Positions 21,543-33,317 are shown, counted from the stretch's first letter. The stretch: 64,000 bases of DNA from Plasmopara viticola (GCA_001695595.3 MBPM02000049.1:545237-609236); one strand, 5' to 3'. The notes: generated from the sequence alone by a model not told the origin. Made by a program: numbers and translations.

Positions 21543-21882
21543 CATCGTACTTATCATCGTTCAAGTATTCGCAGCACACGATTTTTTGTCGCAAAACAAA
21601 AAGCTATTGTCGTTGCTGCTATATGCTTTTGGTAATTTGTGCTCGTATCGCACTTTGATGTGATATATATTGAGTTCGCCGAAACAGGTCCCATAGAATA
21701 ACTAAGTTGCCAGCACGGTCAAAAGAAAGGCTTCTTAAAGCATATTGTTGTGAATTAGTGGTGCGGGCTTTCAATTGCTGAGCTGACAACCAGTTACGGC
21801 ATATTGTAGTGCATAAAATATAATACAATGTCGCTATATAATAGGAGCGATTTTGAATCTTGAGTGATATAGACGTAAGCGA

Positions 21883-21968
21883 GGTATCTTGCCCGAGTGG
21901 TCTAAGGGGGCGGACTTAAGATCCGCTAGACATGCCAGTCTGCGTGGGTTCAAACCCCACAGATACCA
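21883..21968 (+). tRNA. tRNA-Leu(UAA), A-type, copy 37
   Basis: Consensus body. Confidence 0.97.
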
Positions 21969-22271
21969 CGGTTTATTTTCGCAAAACAAAGAAAGCAATG
22001 GTCGTTGCTGCTATATGTTGTTTGTAATTTATACTCGGATCGCACTTTGTGGTAAAATAATTTGGACTTTCCGAAGCAGGTCCCATATATCAACTAATTT
22101 CGCCACGATCAAAAGGAAGCCTTCTCAAGCATATAGTCGTGAACAAGTGATGCGAGGCTTTCAATTGCTGAGCTGGCAACTAGCTACGGCATATTGTAGT
22201 GCATAAACTGAAATACAATGTCGCTATATAAAAGTCGCGTTTTAAAGCTTGAGTGATCTTGACGTAAATAA

Positions 22272-22357
22272 GGTATCTTGCCCGAGTGGTCTAAGGGGGC
22301 GGACTTAAGATCCGCTAGACATGCCAGTCTGCGTGGGTTCAAACCCCACAGATACCA
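22272..22357 (+). tRNA. tRNA-Leu(UAA), A body with B leader, copy 38
   Basis: A body and A trailer behind the leader CTTGACGTAAATAA: a crossover or conversion inside the tRNA. Confidence 0.96.
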
Positions 22358-22660
22358 CGGTTTATTTTCGCAAAACAAAGAAAGCAATGGTCGTTGCTGC
22401 TATATGTTGTTTGTAATTTATACTCGGATCGCACTTTGTGGTAAAATAATTTGGACTTTCCGAAGCAGGTCCCATATATAACTAATTTTCGCCACGATCA
22501 AAAGGAAGCCTTCTCAAGCATATAGTTGTGAACAAGTGATGCGGGCTTTCAATTGCTGAGCTGGCAACTAGCTACGGCATATTGTAGTGCATAAACTGAA
22601 ATACAATGTCGCTATATAAAAGTCGCGTTTTTAAAGCTTGAGTGATCTTGACGTAAATAA

Positions 22661-22746
22661 GGTATCTTGCCCGAGTGGTCTAAGGGGGCGGACTTAAGAT
22701 CCGCTAGACATGCCAGTGTGCGTGAGTTCAAACCCCATAATTACCA
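22661..22746 (+). tRNA. tRNA-Leu(UAA)-like, B body with A trailer, copy 39
   Basis: B variable arm and T stem, 3' end CCCCATAATTACC, then a short A-like trailer (CGGTATTTTCG) and B spacer. Reciprocal in kind to copy 38. Confidence 0.75.
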
Positions 22747-22980
22747 CGGTATTTTCGCAAAACAAAAAAAGCTATTGTCGTTGCTGCTATATGCTTTTGT
22801 AATTTGTGCTCGTATCGCACTTTGATGTAATATATTTGAGTTTCCGAAGCAGGTCCCATAGCGGTTGCTTTCAATTGCTGAGCTGACAACCAGTTACGGC
22901 ATATTGTAGTGCATAAAATAAATACAATGTCGCTATATAAAGTCGCGTTTTTAAAGCTTGAGTGATATAGACGTAAGCGA

Positions 22981-23066
22981 GGTATCTTGCCCGAGTGGTC
23001 CAAGGGGGCGGACTTAAGATCCGCTAGACATGCCAGTCTGCGTGGGTTCAAACCCCACAGATACCA
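22981..23066 (+). tRNA. tRNA-Leu(UAA), A-type, copy 40
   Basis: D loop GGTCCAAG. The preceding spacer is shortened (320-bp step). Confidence 0.97.
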
Positions 23067-23366
23067 CGGTTTATTTTCGCAAAACAAAGAAAGCAATGGT
23101 CGTTGCTGCTATATGTTGTTTGTAATTTATACTCGGATCGCACTTTGTGGTAAAATAATTTGACTTTCCGAAGCAGGTCCCATATATAACTTTTTCGCCA
23201 CGATCAAAAGGAAGCCTTCTCAAGCATATAGTTGTGAACAAGTGATGCGGGGCTTTCAATTGCTGAGATGGCAACTAGCTACGGCATATTGTAGTGCATA
23301 AACTGAAATACAATGTCGCTATATAAAGTCGCGTTTTTGAAGCTTGAGTGATGTAGACGTAAGCGA

Positions 23367-23452
23367 GGTATCTTGCCCGAGTGGTCTAAGGGGGCGGACT
23401 TAAGATCCGCTAGACATGCCAGTCTGCGTGGGTTCAAACCCCATAGATACCA
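23367..23452 (+). tRNA. tRNA-Leu(UAA), A-type, copy 41
   Basis: CCCATAG 3' end; terminator segment CGGTAATTTTCG. Confidence 0.95.
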
Positions 23453-23755
23453 CGGTAATTTTCGCAAAACAAAGAAAGCAATGGTCGTTGCTGCTATATG
23501 TTGTTTGTAATTTATACTCGGATCGCACTTTGTGGTAAAATAATTTGACTTTCCGAAGCAGGTCCCATATATAACTAAGTTTCGCCACGATCAAAAGGAA
23601 GCCTTTCTCAAGCATATAGTTGTGAACAAGTGATGCGGGGCTTTCAATTGCTGAGCTGGCAACTAGCTACGGCATATTGTAGTGCATAAACTGAAATACA
23701 ATGTCGCTATATAAAAGTCGCGGTTTTAAAGCTTGAGTGATATTGACGTAAGCGA

Positions 23756-23841
23756 GGTATCTTGCCCGAGTGGTCTTAGGGGGCGGACTTAAGATCCGCT
23801 AGACATGCCAGTCTGCGTGGGTTCAAACCCCATAGATACCA
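23756..23841 (+). tRNA. tRNA-Leu(UAA), A-type, copy 42
   Basis: D loop GGTCTTAG with CCCATAG. Third A in a row. Confidence 0.95.
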
Positions 23842-24146
23842 CGGTTTATTTTCGCAAAACAAAGAAAGCAATGGTCGTTGCTGCTATATGTTGTTTGTAA
23901 TTTATACTCGGATCGCACTTTGTGGTAAAATAATTTGGACTTTCCGAAGCAGGTCCCATATATTAACTAGTTTTCGCCACGATCAAAAGGAAGCCTTCTC
24001 AAGCATATAGTTGTGAACAAGTGATGCGAGGCTTTCAATTGCTGAGCTGGCAACTAGCTACGGCATATTGTAGTACATAAACTGAAATACAATGTCGCTA
24101 TATAAAAGTCGCGTTTTTAAAGCTTGGGTGATCTTGACGTAAATAA

Positions 24147-24231
24147 GGTATCTTGCCCGAGTGGTCTAAGAGGGCGGACTTAAGATCCGCTAGACATGCC
24201 AGTGTGCGTGAGTTCAAACCCGCAATTACCA
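24147..24231 (+). tRNA. tRNA-Leu(UAA)-like, B-type, copy 43
   Basis: 85 nt; D-stem mismatch AAGAGGG and CCCGCAATT. Followed by another B. Confidence 0.75.
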
Positions 24232-24570
24232 CATCGTACTTATCATCGTTCAAGTATTCGCAGCACACGATTTTTTGTCGCAAAACAAAAAGCTATTGTC
24301 GTTGCTGCTATATGCTTTTGGTAATTTGTGCTCGTACTGCACTTTGATGTGCTATATATATTGAGTTCGCCGAAGCAGGTCCCATAGAATAACTAAGTTG
24401 CCAGCACGGTCAAAAGAAAGGCTTCTTAAAGCATATTGTTGTGAATTAGTGGTGCGGGCTTTCAATTGCTGAGCTGACAACCAGTTACGGCATATTGTAG
24501 TGCATAAAATAATACAATGTCGCTATATAAAGTCGCGTTTTTAAAGCTTGGGTGATCTTGACGTAAATAA

Positions 24571-24656
24571 GGCATCTTGCCCGAGTGGTCTAAGAGGGCG
24601 GACTTAAGATCCGCTAGACATGCCAGTGTGCGTGAGTTCAAACCCCGCCATTACCA
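24571..24656 (+). tRNA. tRNA-Leu(UAA)-like, B-type, copy 44
   Basis: Begins GGCATCT, adding an acceptor C-A mismatch; also AAGAGGG and GCCATTACC. Second B in a row. Confidence 0.73.
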
Positions 24657-24996
24657 CATCGTACTTATCATCGTTCAAGTATTCGCAGCACACGATTTTT
24701 TGTCGCAAAACAAAAAGCTATTGTCGTTGCTGCTATATGCTTTTGGTAATTTGTGCTCGTATCGCACTTTGATGTAATATATAATGAGTTCGCCGAAACA
24801 GGTCCCATAGAATAACTAAGTTGCCAGCACGGTCAAAAGAAAAGCTTCTTAAAGCATATTGTTGTGAATTAGTGGTGCGGGCTTTCAATTGCTGAGCTGA
24901 CAACCAGTTACGGCATATTGTAGTGCATAAAATATAATACAATGTCGCTATATAATAGGTGCGATTTTGAATCTTGAGTGATATAGACGTAAGCGA

Positions 24997-25082
24997 GGTA
25001 TCTTGCCCGAGTGGTCCAAGGGGGCGGACTTAAGATCCGCTAGACATGCCAGTCTGCGTGGGTTCAAACCCCACAGATACCA
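24997..25082 (+). tRNA. tRNA-Leu(UAA), A-type, copy 45
   Basis: D loop GGTCCAAG; stems intact. Confidence 0.97.
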
Positions 25083-25375
25083 CGGTTTATTTTCGCAAAA
25101 CAAAGAAAGCAATGGTCGTTGCTGCTATATGTTGTTTGTAATTTATACTCGGATCGCACTTTGTGGTAAAATAATTTGGACTTTCCGAAGCAGGTCCCAT
25201 ATATCAACTAATTTTCGCCACGATCAAAAGGAAGCCTTCTCAAGCATATAGTTGTGAACAAGTGATGCGGGGCTTTCAATTGCTGAGCTGGCAACTAGCT
25301 ACGGCATATTGTAGTACAAAACTGTCGCTATATAAAGTCGCGTTTTTAAAGCTTGAGTGATCTTGACGTAAATAA

Positions 25376-25461
25376 GGTATCTTGCCCGAGTGGTCTAAGG
25401 GGGCGGACTTAAGATCCGCTAGACATGCCAGTGTGCGTGAGTTCAAACCCCGTAATTACCA
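25376..25461 (+). tRNA. tRNA-Leu(UAA)-like, B-type, copy 46
   Basis: 3' variant CCCCGTAATTACC. Confidence 0.79.
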
Positions 25462-25801
25462 CATCGTACTTATCATCGTTCAAGTATTCGCAGCACACGA
25501 TTTTTTGTCGCAAAACAAAAAGCTATTGTCGTTGCTGCTATATGCTTTTGGTAATTTGTGCTCGTATCGCACTTTGATGTAATATATATTGAGTTCGCCG
25601 AAACAGGTCCCATAGAATAACTAAGTTGCCAGCACGGTCAAAAGAAAGGCTTCTTAAAGCATATTGTTGTGAATTAGTGGTGCGGGCTTTCAATTGCTGA
25701 GCTGACAACCAGTTACGGCATATTGTAGTGCATAAAATATAATACAATGTCGCTATATAATAGGAGCGATTTTGAAGCTTGAGTGATATAGACGTAAGCG
25801 A

Positions 25802-25887
25802 GGTATCTTGCCCGAGTGGTCTAAGGGGGCGGACTTAAGATCCGCTAGACATGCCAGTCTGCGTGGGTTCAAACCCCACAGATACCA
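25802..25887 (+). tRNA. tRNA-Leu(UAA), A-type, copy 47
   Basis: Consensus body, last before the scrambled unit. Confidence 0.97.
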
Positions 25888-26187
25888 CGGTTTATTTTCG
25901 CAAAACAAAGAAAGCAATGGTCGTTGCTGCTATATGTTGTTTGTAATTTATACTCGGATCGCACTTTGTGGTAAAATAATTTGGACTTTCCGAAGCAGGT
26001 CCCATATATAACTAATTTTCGCCACGATCAAAAGGAAGCCTTCTCAAGCATATAGTTGTGAACAAGTGATGCGGGGCTTTCAATTGCTGAGCTGGCAACT
26101 AGCTACGGCATATTGTAGTGCATAAACTGAAATACAATGTCGCTATATAAAAGTCGCGTTTTTAAAGCTTGAGTGATATTGACGTAA

Positions 26188-26258
26188 GAGTGTCTATCTA
26201 GACATGCCCTGAGTGGTCTAAGGGGCGTGACTTAAGCATCCGCTAAAAGAAGCATGCC
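26188..26258 (+). pseudogene. Scrambled tRNA-Leu remnant, copy 48
   Basis: Pieces of the tRNA are in order but broken by small insertions (CCCTGAGTGG, GGCGTGACTTAAGCATCCG) and run into a spacer at GCATGCCAATTGCTGAG. The 3' half is missing. Confidence 0.75.
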
Positions 26259-26341
26259 AATTGCTGAGCTGCAACTAGTACGGCATATTGTAGTGCATAA
26301 ACTGAAATACAATGTCGCAAAGCTTGAGTGATCTTGACGTA

Positions 26342-26385
26342 CTTGCCCGAGTGGTCTAAGTTAAGATCCGCTAGACATGCCAGTC
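26342..26385 (+). pseudogene. tRNA-Leu fragment, copy 49
   Basis: CTTGCCCGAGTGGTCTAAG joins TTAAGATCCGC with the anticodon stem 5' strand missing. The gene stops at CAGTC and continues as the B-specific trailer (ATTCGTTCAAGTATTCG). Confidence 0.8.
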
Positions 26386-26690
26386 ATTCGTTCAAGTATT
26401 CGCAGCACACGATTTTTTGTCGCAAAACAAAAAGCTATTGTCGTTGCTGCTATATGCTTTTGGTAATTTGTGCTCGTATCGCACTTTGATGATATATATT
26501 GAGTTCGCCGAAGCAGCTCCCCACGGTCAAAAGAAAGGCTTCTTAAAGCATATTGTTGTGAATTAGTGGTGCGGGCTTTCAATTGCTGAGCTGACAACCA
26601 GTTACGGCATATTGTAGTGCATAAAATATAATACAATGTCGCTATATAAAAGTCGCGTTTTTAAAGCTTGAGTGATATAGACGTAAGCGA

Positions 26691-26776
26691 GGTATCTTGC
26701 CCGAGTGGTCTAAGGGGGCGGACTTAAGATCCGCTAGACATGCCAGTCTGCGTGGGTTCAAACCCCACAGATACCA
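26691..26776 (+). tRNA. tRNA-Leu(UAA), A-type, copy 50
   Basis: Consensus body. Confidence 0.97.
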
Positions 26777-27081
26777 CGGTTTATTTTCGCAAAACAAAGA
26801 AAGCAATGGTCGTTGCTGCTATATGTTGTTTGTAATTTATACTCGGATCGCACTTTGTGGTAAAATAATTTGGACTTTCCGAAGCAGGTCCCATATATCA
26901 ACTAATTTTCGCCACGATCAAAAGGAAGCCTTCTCAAGCATATAGTTGTGAACAAGTGATGCGGGGCTTTCAATTGCTGAGCTGGCAACTAGCTACGGCA
27001 TATTGTAGTGCATAAACTGAAATACAATGTCGCTATATTAAAGTCGCGTTTTTAAAGCTTGAGTGATCTTGACGTAAATAA

Positions 27082-27167
27082 GGTATCTTGCCCGAGTGGT
27101 CTAAGGGGGCGGACTTAAGATCCGCTAGACATGCCAGTGTGCGTGAGTTCAAACCCCGTAATTACCA
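27082..27167 (+). tRNA. tRNA-Leu(UAA)-like, B-type, copy 51
   Basis: 3' variant GTAATTACC; upstream box is TATATTAAAG. Confidence 0.78.
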
Positions 27168-27506
27168 CATCGTACTTATCATCGTTCAAGTATTCGCAGC
27201 ACACGATTTTTTGTCGCAAAACAAAAAGCTATTGTCGTTGCTGCTATATGCTTTTGGTAATTTGTGCTCGTATCGCACTTTGATGTGATATATATTGAGT
27301 TCGCCGAAGCAGGTCCCATAGAATAACTAAGTTGCCAGCACGGTCAAAAGAAAGGCTTCTTAAAGCATATTGTTGTGAATTAGTGGTGCGGGCTTTCAAT
27401 TGCTGAGCTGACAACCAGTTACGGCATATTGTAGTGCATAAAATATAATACAATGTCGCTATATAAAAGTCGCGTTTTAAAGCTTGAGTGATATAGACGT
27501 AAGCGA

Positions 27507-27592
27507 GGTATCTTGCCCGAGTGGTCTAAGGGGGCGGACTTAAGATCCGCTAGACATGCCAGTCTGCGTGGGTTCAAACCCCACAGATACCA
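27507..27592 (+). tRNA. tRNA-Leu(UAA), A-type, copy 52
   Basis: Consensus body. Confidence 0.97.
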
Positions 27593-27896
27593 CGGTTTAT
27601 TTTCGCAAAACAAAGAAAGCAATGGTCGTTGCTGCTATATGTTGTTTGTAATTTATACTCGGATCGCACTTTGTGGTAAAATAATTTGGACTTTCCGAAG
27701 CAGGTCCCATATATCAACTAATTTTCGCCACGATCAAAAGGAAGCCTTCTCAAGCATATAGTTGTGAACAAGTGATGCGGGGCTTTCAATTGCTGAGCTG
27801 GCAACTAGCTACGGCATATTGTAGTGCATAAACTGAAATACAATGTCGCTATATAAAAGTCGCGTTTTAAAGCTTGAGTGATCTTGACGTAAATAA

Positions 27897-27980
27897 GGTA
27901 TCTTGCCCGAGTGGTCTAAGGGGGCGGACTTAAGATCCGCTAGACATGCCAGTGTGCGTGAGTTCAAACCCCAATTACCA
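27897..27980 (+). tRNA. tRNA-Leu(UAA)-like, B-type, copy 53
   Basis: 84 nt; GC lost at the T-stem/acceptor junction (CCCCAATTACC). Followed by another B. Confidence 0.74.
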
Positions 27981-28315
27981 CATCGTACTTATCATCGTTC
28001 AAGTATTCGCAGCACACGATTTTTTGTCGCAAAACAAAAAGCTATTGTCGTTGCTGCTATATGCTTTTGGTAATTTGTGCTCGTATCGCACTTTGATGTA
28101 ATATATATTGAGTTCGCCGAAGCAGGTCCCATAGAGTATCTAAGTCGTCAGCACGGTCAAAAGAAAGCTTCTTAAGCATAGTGTTGTGATATAGTGGTGC
28201 GGGCTTTCAATTGCTGAGCTGACAACCAGTTACGGCATATTGTAGTGCATAAAAAATACAATGTCGCTATATAAAAGTCGCGTTTTTAAAGCTTGAGTGA
28301 TCTTGACGTAAATAA

Positions 28316-28399
28316 GGTATCTTGCCCGAGTGGTCTAAGGGGGCGGACTTAAGATCCGCTAGACATGCCAGTGTGCGTGAGTTCAAACCCCAATTACCA
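28316..28399 (+). tRNA. tRNA-Leu(UAA)-like, B-type, copy 54
   Basis: 84 nt, same two-base loss as copy 53; a tandem B-B pair. The spacer before it is diverged. Confidence 0.74.
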
Positions 28400-28739
28400 C
28401 ATCGTACTTATCATCGTTCAAGTATTCGCAGCACACGATTTTTTGTCGCAAAACAAAAAGCTATTGTCGTTGCTGCTATATGCTTTTGGTAATTTGTGCT
28501 CGTATCGCACTTTGATGTAATATATAATTGAGTTCGCCGAAACAGGTCCCATAGAATAACTAAGTTGCCAGCACGGTCAAAAGAAAGGCTTCTTAAAGCA
28601 TATTGTTGTGAATTAGTGGTGCGGGCTTTCAATTGCTGAGCTGACAACCAGTTACGGCATATTGTAGTGCATAAAATATAATACAATGTCGCTATATAAT
28701 AGGTGCGATTTTGAACTTGAGTGATATAGACGTAAGCGA

Positions 28740-28825
28740 GGTATCTTGCCCGAGTGGTCTAAGGGGGCGGACTTAAGATCCGCTAGACATGCCAGTCTGC
28801 GTGGGTTCAAACCCCACAGATACCA
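28740..28825 (+). tRNA. tRNA-Leu(UAA), A-type, copy 55
   Basis: Consensus body. Confidence 0.97.
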
Positions 28826-29128
28826 CGGTTTATTTTCGCAAAACAAAGAAAGCAATGGTCGTTGCTGCTATATGTTGTTTGTAATTTATACTCGGATCGC
28901 ACTTTGTGGTAAAATAATTTGGACTTTCCGAAGCAGGTCCCATATATCAACTAATTTTCGCCACGATCAAAAGGAAGCCTTCTCAAGCATATAGTTGTGA
29001 ACAAGTGATGCGGGGCTTTCAATTGCTGAGCTGGCAACTAGCTACGGCATATTGTAGTGCATAAACTGAAATACAATGTCGCTATATAAAGTCGCGTTTT
29101 TAAAGCTTGAGTGATCTTGACGTAATAA

Positions 29129-29213
29129 GGTATCTTGCCCGAGTGGTGTAAGGGGCGGACTTAAGATCCGCTAGACATGCCAGTGTGCGTGAGTTCAAAC
29201 CCCGTAATTACCA
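29129..29213 (+). tRNA. tRNA-Leu(UAA)-like, B-type, copy 56
   Basis: 85 nt; D loop GGTGTAAG and GTAATTACC. Confidence 0.76.
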
Positions 29214-29549
29214 CATCGTACTTATCATCGTTCAAGTATTCGCAGCACACGATTTTTTGTCGCAAAACAAAAAGCTATTGTCGTTGCTGCTATATGCTTT
29301 TGGTAATTTGTGCTCGTATCGCACTTTGATGTAATATATATTGAGTTCGCCGAAGCAGGTCCCATAGAATAACTAAGTTGCCAGCACGGTCAAAAGAAAG
29401 GCTTCTTAAAGCATATTGTTGTGAATTAGTGGTGCGGGCTTTCAATTGCTGAGCTGACAACCAGTTACGGCATATTGTAGTGCATAAAATATAATACAAT
29501 GTCGCTATATAATAGGTGCGATTTTGAATAGTGATATAGACGTAAGCGA

Positions 29550-29635
29550 GGTATCTTGCCCGAGTGGTCTAAGGGGGCGGACTTAAGATCCGCTAGACAT
29601 GCCAGTCTGCGTGGGTTCAAACCCCACAGATACCA
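29550..29635 (+). tRNA. tRNA-Leu(UAA), A-type, copy 57
   Basis: Consensus body; leader lacks the AGCTTGA block. Confidence 0.97.
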
Positions 29636-29938
29636 CGGTTTATTTTCGCAAAACAAAGAAAGCAATGGTCGTTGCTGCTATATGTTGTTTGTAATTTATA
29701 CTCGGATCGCACTTTGTGGTAAAATAATTTGGACTTTCCGAAGCAGGTCCCATATATCAACTAATTTTCGCCACGATCAAAAGGAAGCCTTCTCAAGCAT
29801 ATAGTTGTGAACAAGTGATGCGGGGCTTTCAATTGCTGAGCTGGCAACTAGCTACGGCATATTGTAGTGCATAAACTGAAATACAATGTCGCTATATAAA
29901 GTCGCGTTTTTAAAGCTTGAGTGATCTTGACGTAATAA

Positions 29939-30023
29939 GGTATCTTGCCCGAGTGGTCTAAGGGGGCGGACTTAAGATCCGCTAGACATGCCAGTGTGCG
30001 TGAGTTCAAACCCCGCATTACCA
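29939..30023 (+). tRNA. tRNA-Leu(UAA)-like, B-type, copy 58
   Basis: 85 nt; CCCCGCATTACC. Confidence 0.77.
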
Positions 30024-30360
30024 CATCGTACTTATCATCGTTCAAGTATTCGCAGCACACGATTTTTTGTCGCAAAACAAAAAGCTATTGTCGTTGCTGC
30101 TATATGCTTTTGGTAATTTGTGCTCGTATCGCACTTTGATGTATATATATTGAGTTCGCCGAAACAGGTCCCATAGAATAACTAAGTTGCCAGCACGGTC
30201 AAAAGAAAGGCTTCTTAAAGCATATTGTTGTGAATTAGTGGTGCGGGCTTTCAATTGCTGAGCTGACAACCAGTTACGGCATATTGTAGTGCATAAAATA
30301 TAATACAATGTCGCTATATAAAGTCGCGTTTTAAAGCTTGAGTGATATAGACGTAAGCGA

Positions 30361-30446
30361 GGTATCTTGCCCGAGTGGTCTAAGGGGGCGGACTTAAGAT
30401 CCGCTAGACATGCCAGTCTGCGTGGGTTCAAACCCCACAGATACCA
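30361..30446 (+). tRNA. tRNA-Leu(UAA), A-type, copy 59
   Basis: Consensus body. Confidence 0.97.
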
Positions 30447-30750
30447 CGGTTTATTTTCGCAAAACAAAGAAAGCAATGGTCGTTGCTGCTATATGTTGTT
30501 TGTAATTTATACTCGGATCGCACTTTGTGGTAAAATAATTTGGACTTTCCGAAGCAGGTCCCATATATCAACTAATTTTCGCCACGATCAAAAGGAAGCC
30601 TTCTCAAGCATATAGTTGTGAACAAGTGATGCGGGGCTTTCAATTGCTGAGCTGGCAACTAGCTACGGCATATTGTAGTACATAAACTGAAATACAATGT
30701 CGCTATATAAAGTCGCGTTTTTAAAGCTTGAGTGATCTTGACGTAAATAA

Positions 30751-30834
30751 GGTATCTTGCCCGAGTGGTCTAAGGGGGCGGACTTAAGATCCGCTAGACA
30801 TGCCAGTGTGCGTGAGTTCAAACCCCAATTACCA
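30751..30834 (+). tRNA. tRNA-Leu(UAA)-like, B-type, copy 60
   Basis: 84 nt; CCCCAATTACC. Confidence 0.74.
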
Positions 30835-31175
30835 CATCGTACTTATCATCGTTCAAGTATTCGCAGCACACGATTTTTTGTCGCAAAACAAAAAGCTATT
30901 GTCGTTGCTGCTATATGCTTTTGGTAATTTGTGCTCGTATCGCACTTTGATGTGATATATATTGAGTTCGCCGAAGCAGCTCCCATAGAATAACTAAGTT
31001 GCCAGCACGGTCAAAAGAAAGGCTTCTTAAAGCATATTGTTGTGAATTAGTGGTGCGGGCTTTCAATTGCTGAGCTGGCAACCACTCACGGCATATTGTA
31101 GTGCATAAAATATAATACAATGTCGATATATAATAGGTGCGTTTTTTGAAGCTTGAGAGATATAGACGTAAGCGA

Positions 31176-31261
31176 GGTATCTTGCCCGAGTGGTCTTAGG
31201 GGGCGGACTTAAGATCCGCTAGACATGCCAGTCTGCGTGGGTTCAAACCCCACAGATACCA
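31176..31261 (+). tRNA. tRNA-Leu(UAA), A-type, copy 61
   Basis: D loop GGTCTTAG; GAGAGATATAGAC leader as in copies 3 and 17. Confidence 0.96.
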
Positions 31262-31566
31262 CGGTTTATTTTCGCAAAACAAAGAAAGCAATGGTCGTTG
31301 CTGCTATATGTTGTTTGTAATTTATACTCGGATCGCACTTTGTGGTAAAATAATTTGGACTTTCCGAAGCAGGTCCCATATATCAACTAATTTTCGCCAC
31401 GATCAAAAGGAAGCCTTCTCAAGCATATAGTTGTGAACAAGTGATGCGGGGCTTTCAATTGCTGAGCTGGCAACTAGCTACGGCATATTGTAGTGCATAA
31501 ACTGAAATACAATGTCGCTATATAAAAGTCGCGTTTTTAAAGCTTGAGTGATCTTGACGTAAATAA

Positions 31567-31652
31567 GGTATCTTGCCCGAGTGGTCTAAGGGGGCGGACT
31601 TAAGATCCGCTAGACATGCCAGTGTGCGTGAGTTCAAACCCCGCAATTACCA
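31567..31652 (+). tRNA. tRNA-Leu(UAA)-like, B-type, copy 62
   Basis: B consensus body. Followed by another B. Confidence 0.8.
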
Positions 31653-31990
31653 CATCGTACTTATCATCGTTCAAGTATTCGCAGCACACGATTTTTTGTC
31701 GCAAAACAAAAAGCTATTGTCGTTGCTGCTATATGCTTTTGGTAATTTGTGCTCGTATCGCACTTTGATGTGATATATATTGAGTTCGCCGAAGCAGGTC
31801 CCATAGAATAACTAAGTTGCCAGCACGGTCAAAAGAAGGCTTCTTAAGCATATTGTTGTGAATTAGTGGTGCGGGCTTTCAATTGCTGAGCTGACAACCA
31901 GTTACGGCATATTGTAGTGCATAAAAAATAATACAATGTCGCTATATAAAAGTCGCGTTTTTAAAGCTTGGGTGATCTTGACGTAAATAA

Positions 31991-32076
31991 GGCATCTTGC
32001 CCGAGTGGTCTAAGGGGGCGGACTTAAGATCCGCTAGACATGCCAGTGTGCGTGAGTTCAAACCCCGTAATTACCA
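31991..32076 (+). tRNA. tRNA-Leu(UAA)-like, B-type, copy 63
   Basis: GGCATCT start like copy 44 and the second member of a B-B pair, as copy 44 is; 3' variant GTAATTACC. Confidence 0.75.
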
Positions 32077-32416
32077 CATCGTACTTATCATCGTTCAAGT
32101 ATTCGCAGCACACGATTTTTTGTCGCAAAACAAAAAGCTATTGTCGTTGCTGCTATATGCTTTTGGTAATTTGTGCTCGTATCGCACTTTGATGTAATAT
32201 ATAATGAGTTCGCCGAAACAGGTCCCATAGAATAACTAAGTTGCCAGCACGGTCAAAAGAAAGGCTTCTTAAAGCATATTGTTGTGAATTAGTGGTGCGG
32301 GCTTTCAATTGCTGAGCTGACAACCAGTTACGGCATATTGTAGTGCATAAAATATAATACAATGTCGTTATATAATAGGTGCGATTTTGAATCTTGAGTG
32401 ATATAGACGTAAGCGA

Positions 32417-32502
32417 GGTATCTTGCCCGAGTGGTCTAAGGGGGCGGACTTAAGATCCGCTAGACATGCCAGTCTGCGTGGGTTCAAACCCCACAGATAC
32501 CA
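32417..32502 (+). tRNA. tRNA-Leu(UAA), A-type, copy 64
   Basis: Consensus body. The regular A-B alternation starts here and holds to the right edge. Confidence 0.97.
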
Positions 32503-32805
32503 CGGTTTATTTTCGCAAAACAAAGAAAGCAATGGTCGTTGCTGCTATATGTTGTTTGTAATTTATACTCGGATCGCACTTTGTGGTAAAATAATTTGGA
32601 CTTTCCGAAGCAGGTCCCATATATCAACTAATTTTCGCCACGATCAAAAGGAAGCCTTCTCAAGCATATAGTTGTGAACAAGTGATGCGGGGCTTTCAAT
32701 TGCTGAGCTGGCAACTAGCTACGGCATATTGTAGTACATAAACTGAAATACAATGTCGCTATATAAAGTCGCGTTTTTAAAGCTTGAGTGATCTTGACGT
32801 AATAA

Positions 32806-32891
32806 GGTATCTTGCCCGAGTGGTCTAAGGGGGCGGACTTAAGATCCGCTAGACATGCCAGTGTGCGTGAGTTCAAACCCCGCCATTACCA
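32806..32891 (+). tRNA. tRNA-Leu(UAA)-like, B-type, copy 65
   Basis: 3' variant GCCATTACC. Confidence 0.79.
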
Positions 32892-33231
32892 CATCGTACT
32901 TATCATCGTTCAAGTATTCGCAGCACACGATTTTTTGTCGCAAAACAAAAAGCTATTGTCGTTGCTGCTATATGCTTTTGGTAATTTGTGCTCGTATCGC
33001 ACTTTGATGTAATATATATTGAGTTCGCCGAAACAGGTCCCATAGAATAACTAAGTTGCCAGCACGGTCAAAAGAAAGGCTTCTTAAAGCATATTGTTGT
33101 GAATTAGTGGTGCGGGCTTTCAATTGCTGAGCTGACAACCAGTTACGGCATATTGTAGTGCATAAAATATAATACAATGTCGCTATATAATAGGTGCGAT
33201 TTTGAATCTTGAGTGATATAGACGTAAGCGA

Positions 33232-33317
33232 GGTATCTTGCCCGAGTGGTCTAAGGGGGCGGACTTAAGATCCGCTAGACATGCCAGTCTGCGTGGGTTC
33301 AAACCCCACAGATACCA
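33232..33317 (+). tRNA. tRNA-Leu(UAA), A-type, copy 66
   Basis: Consensus body. Confidence 0.97.
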
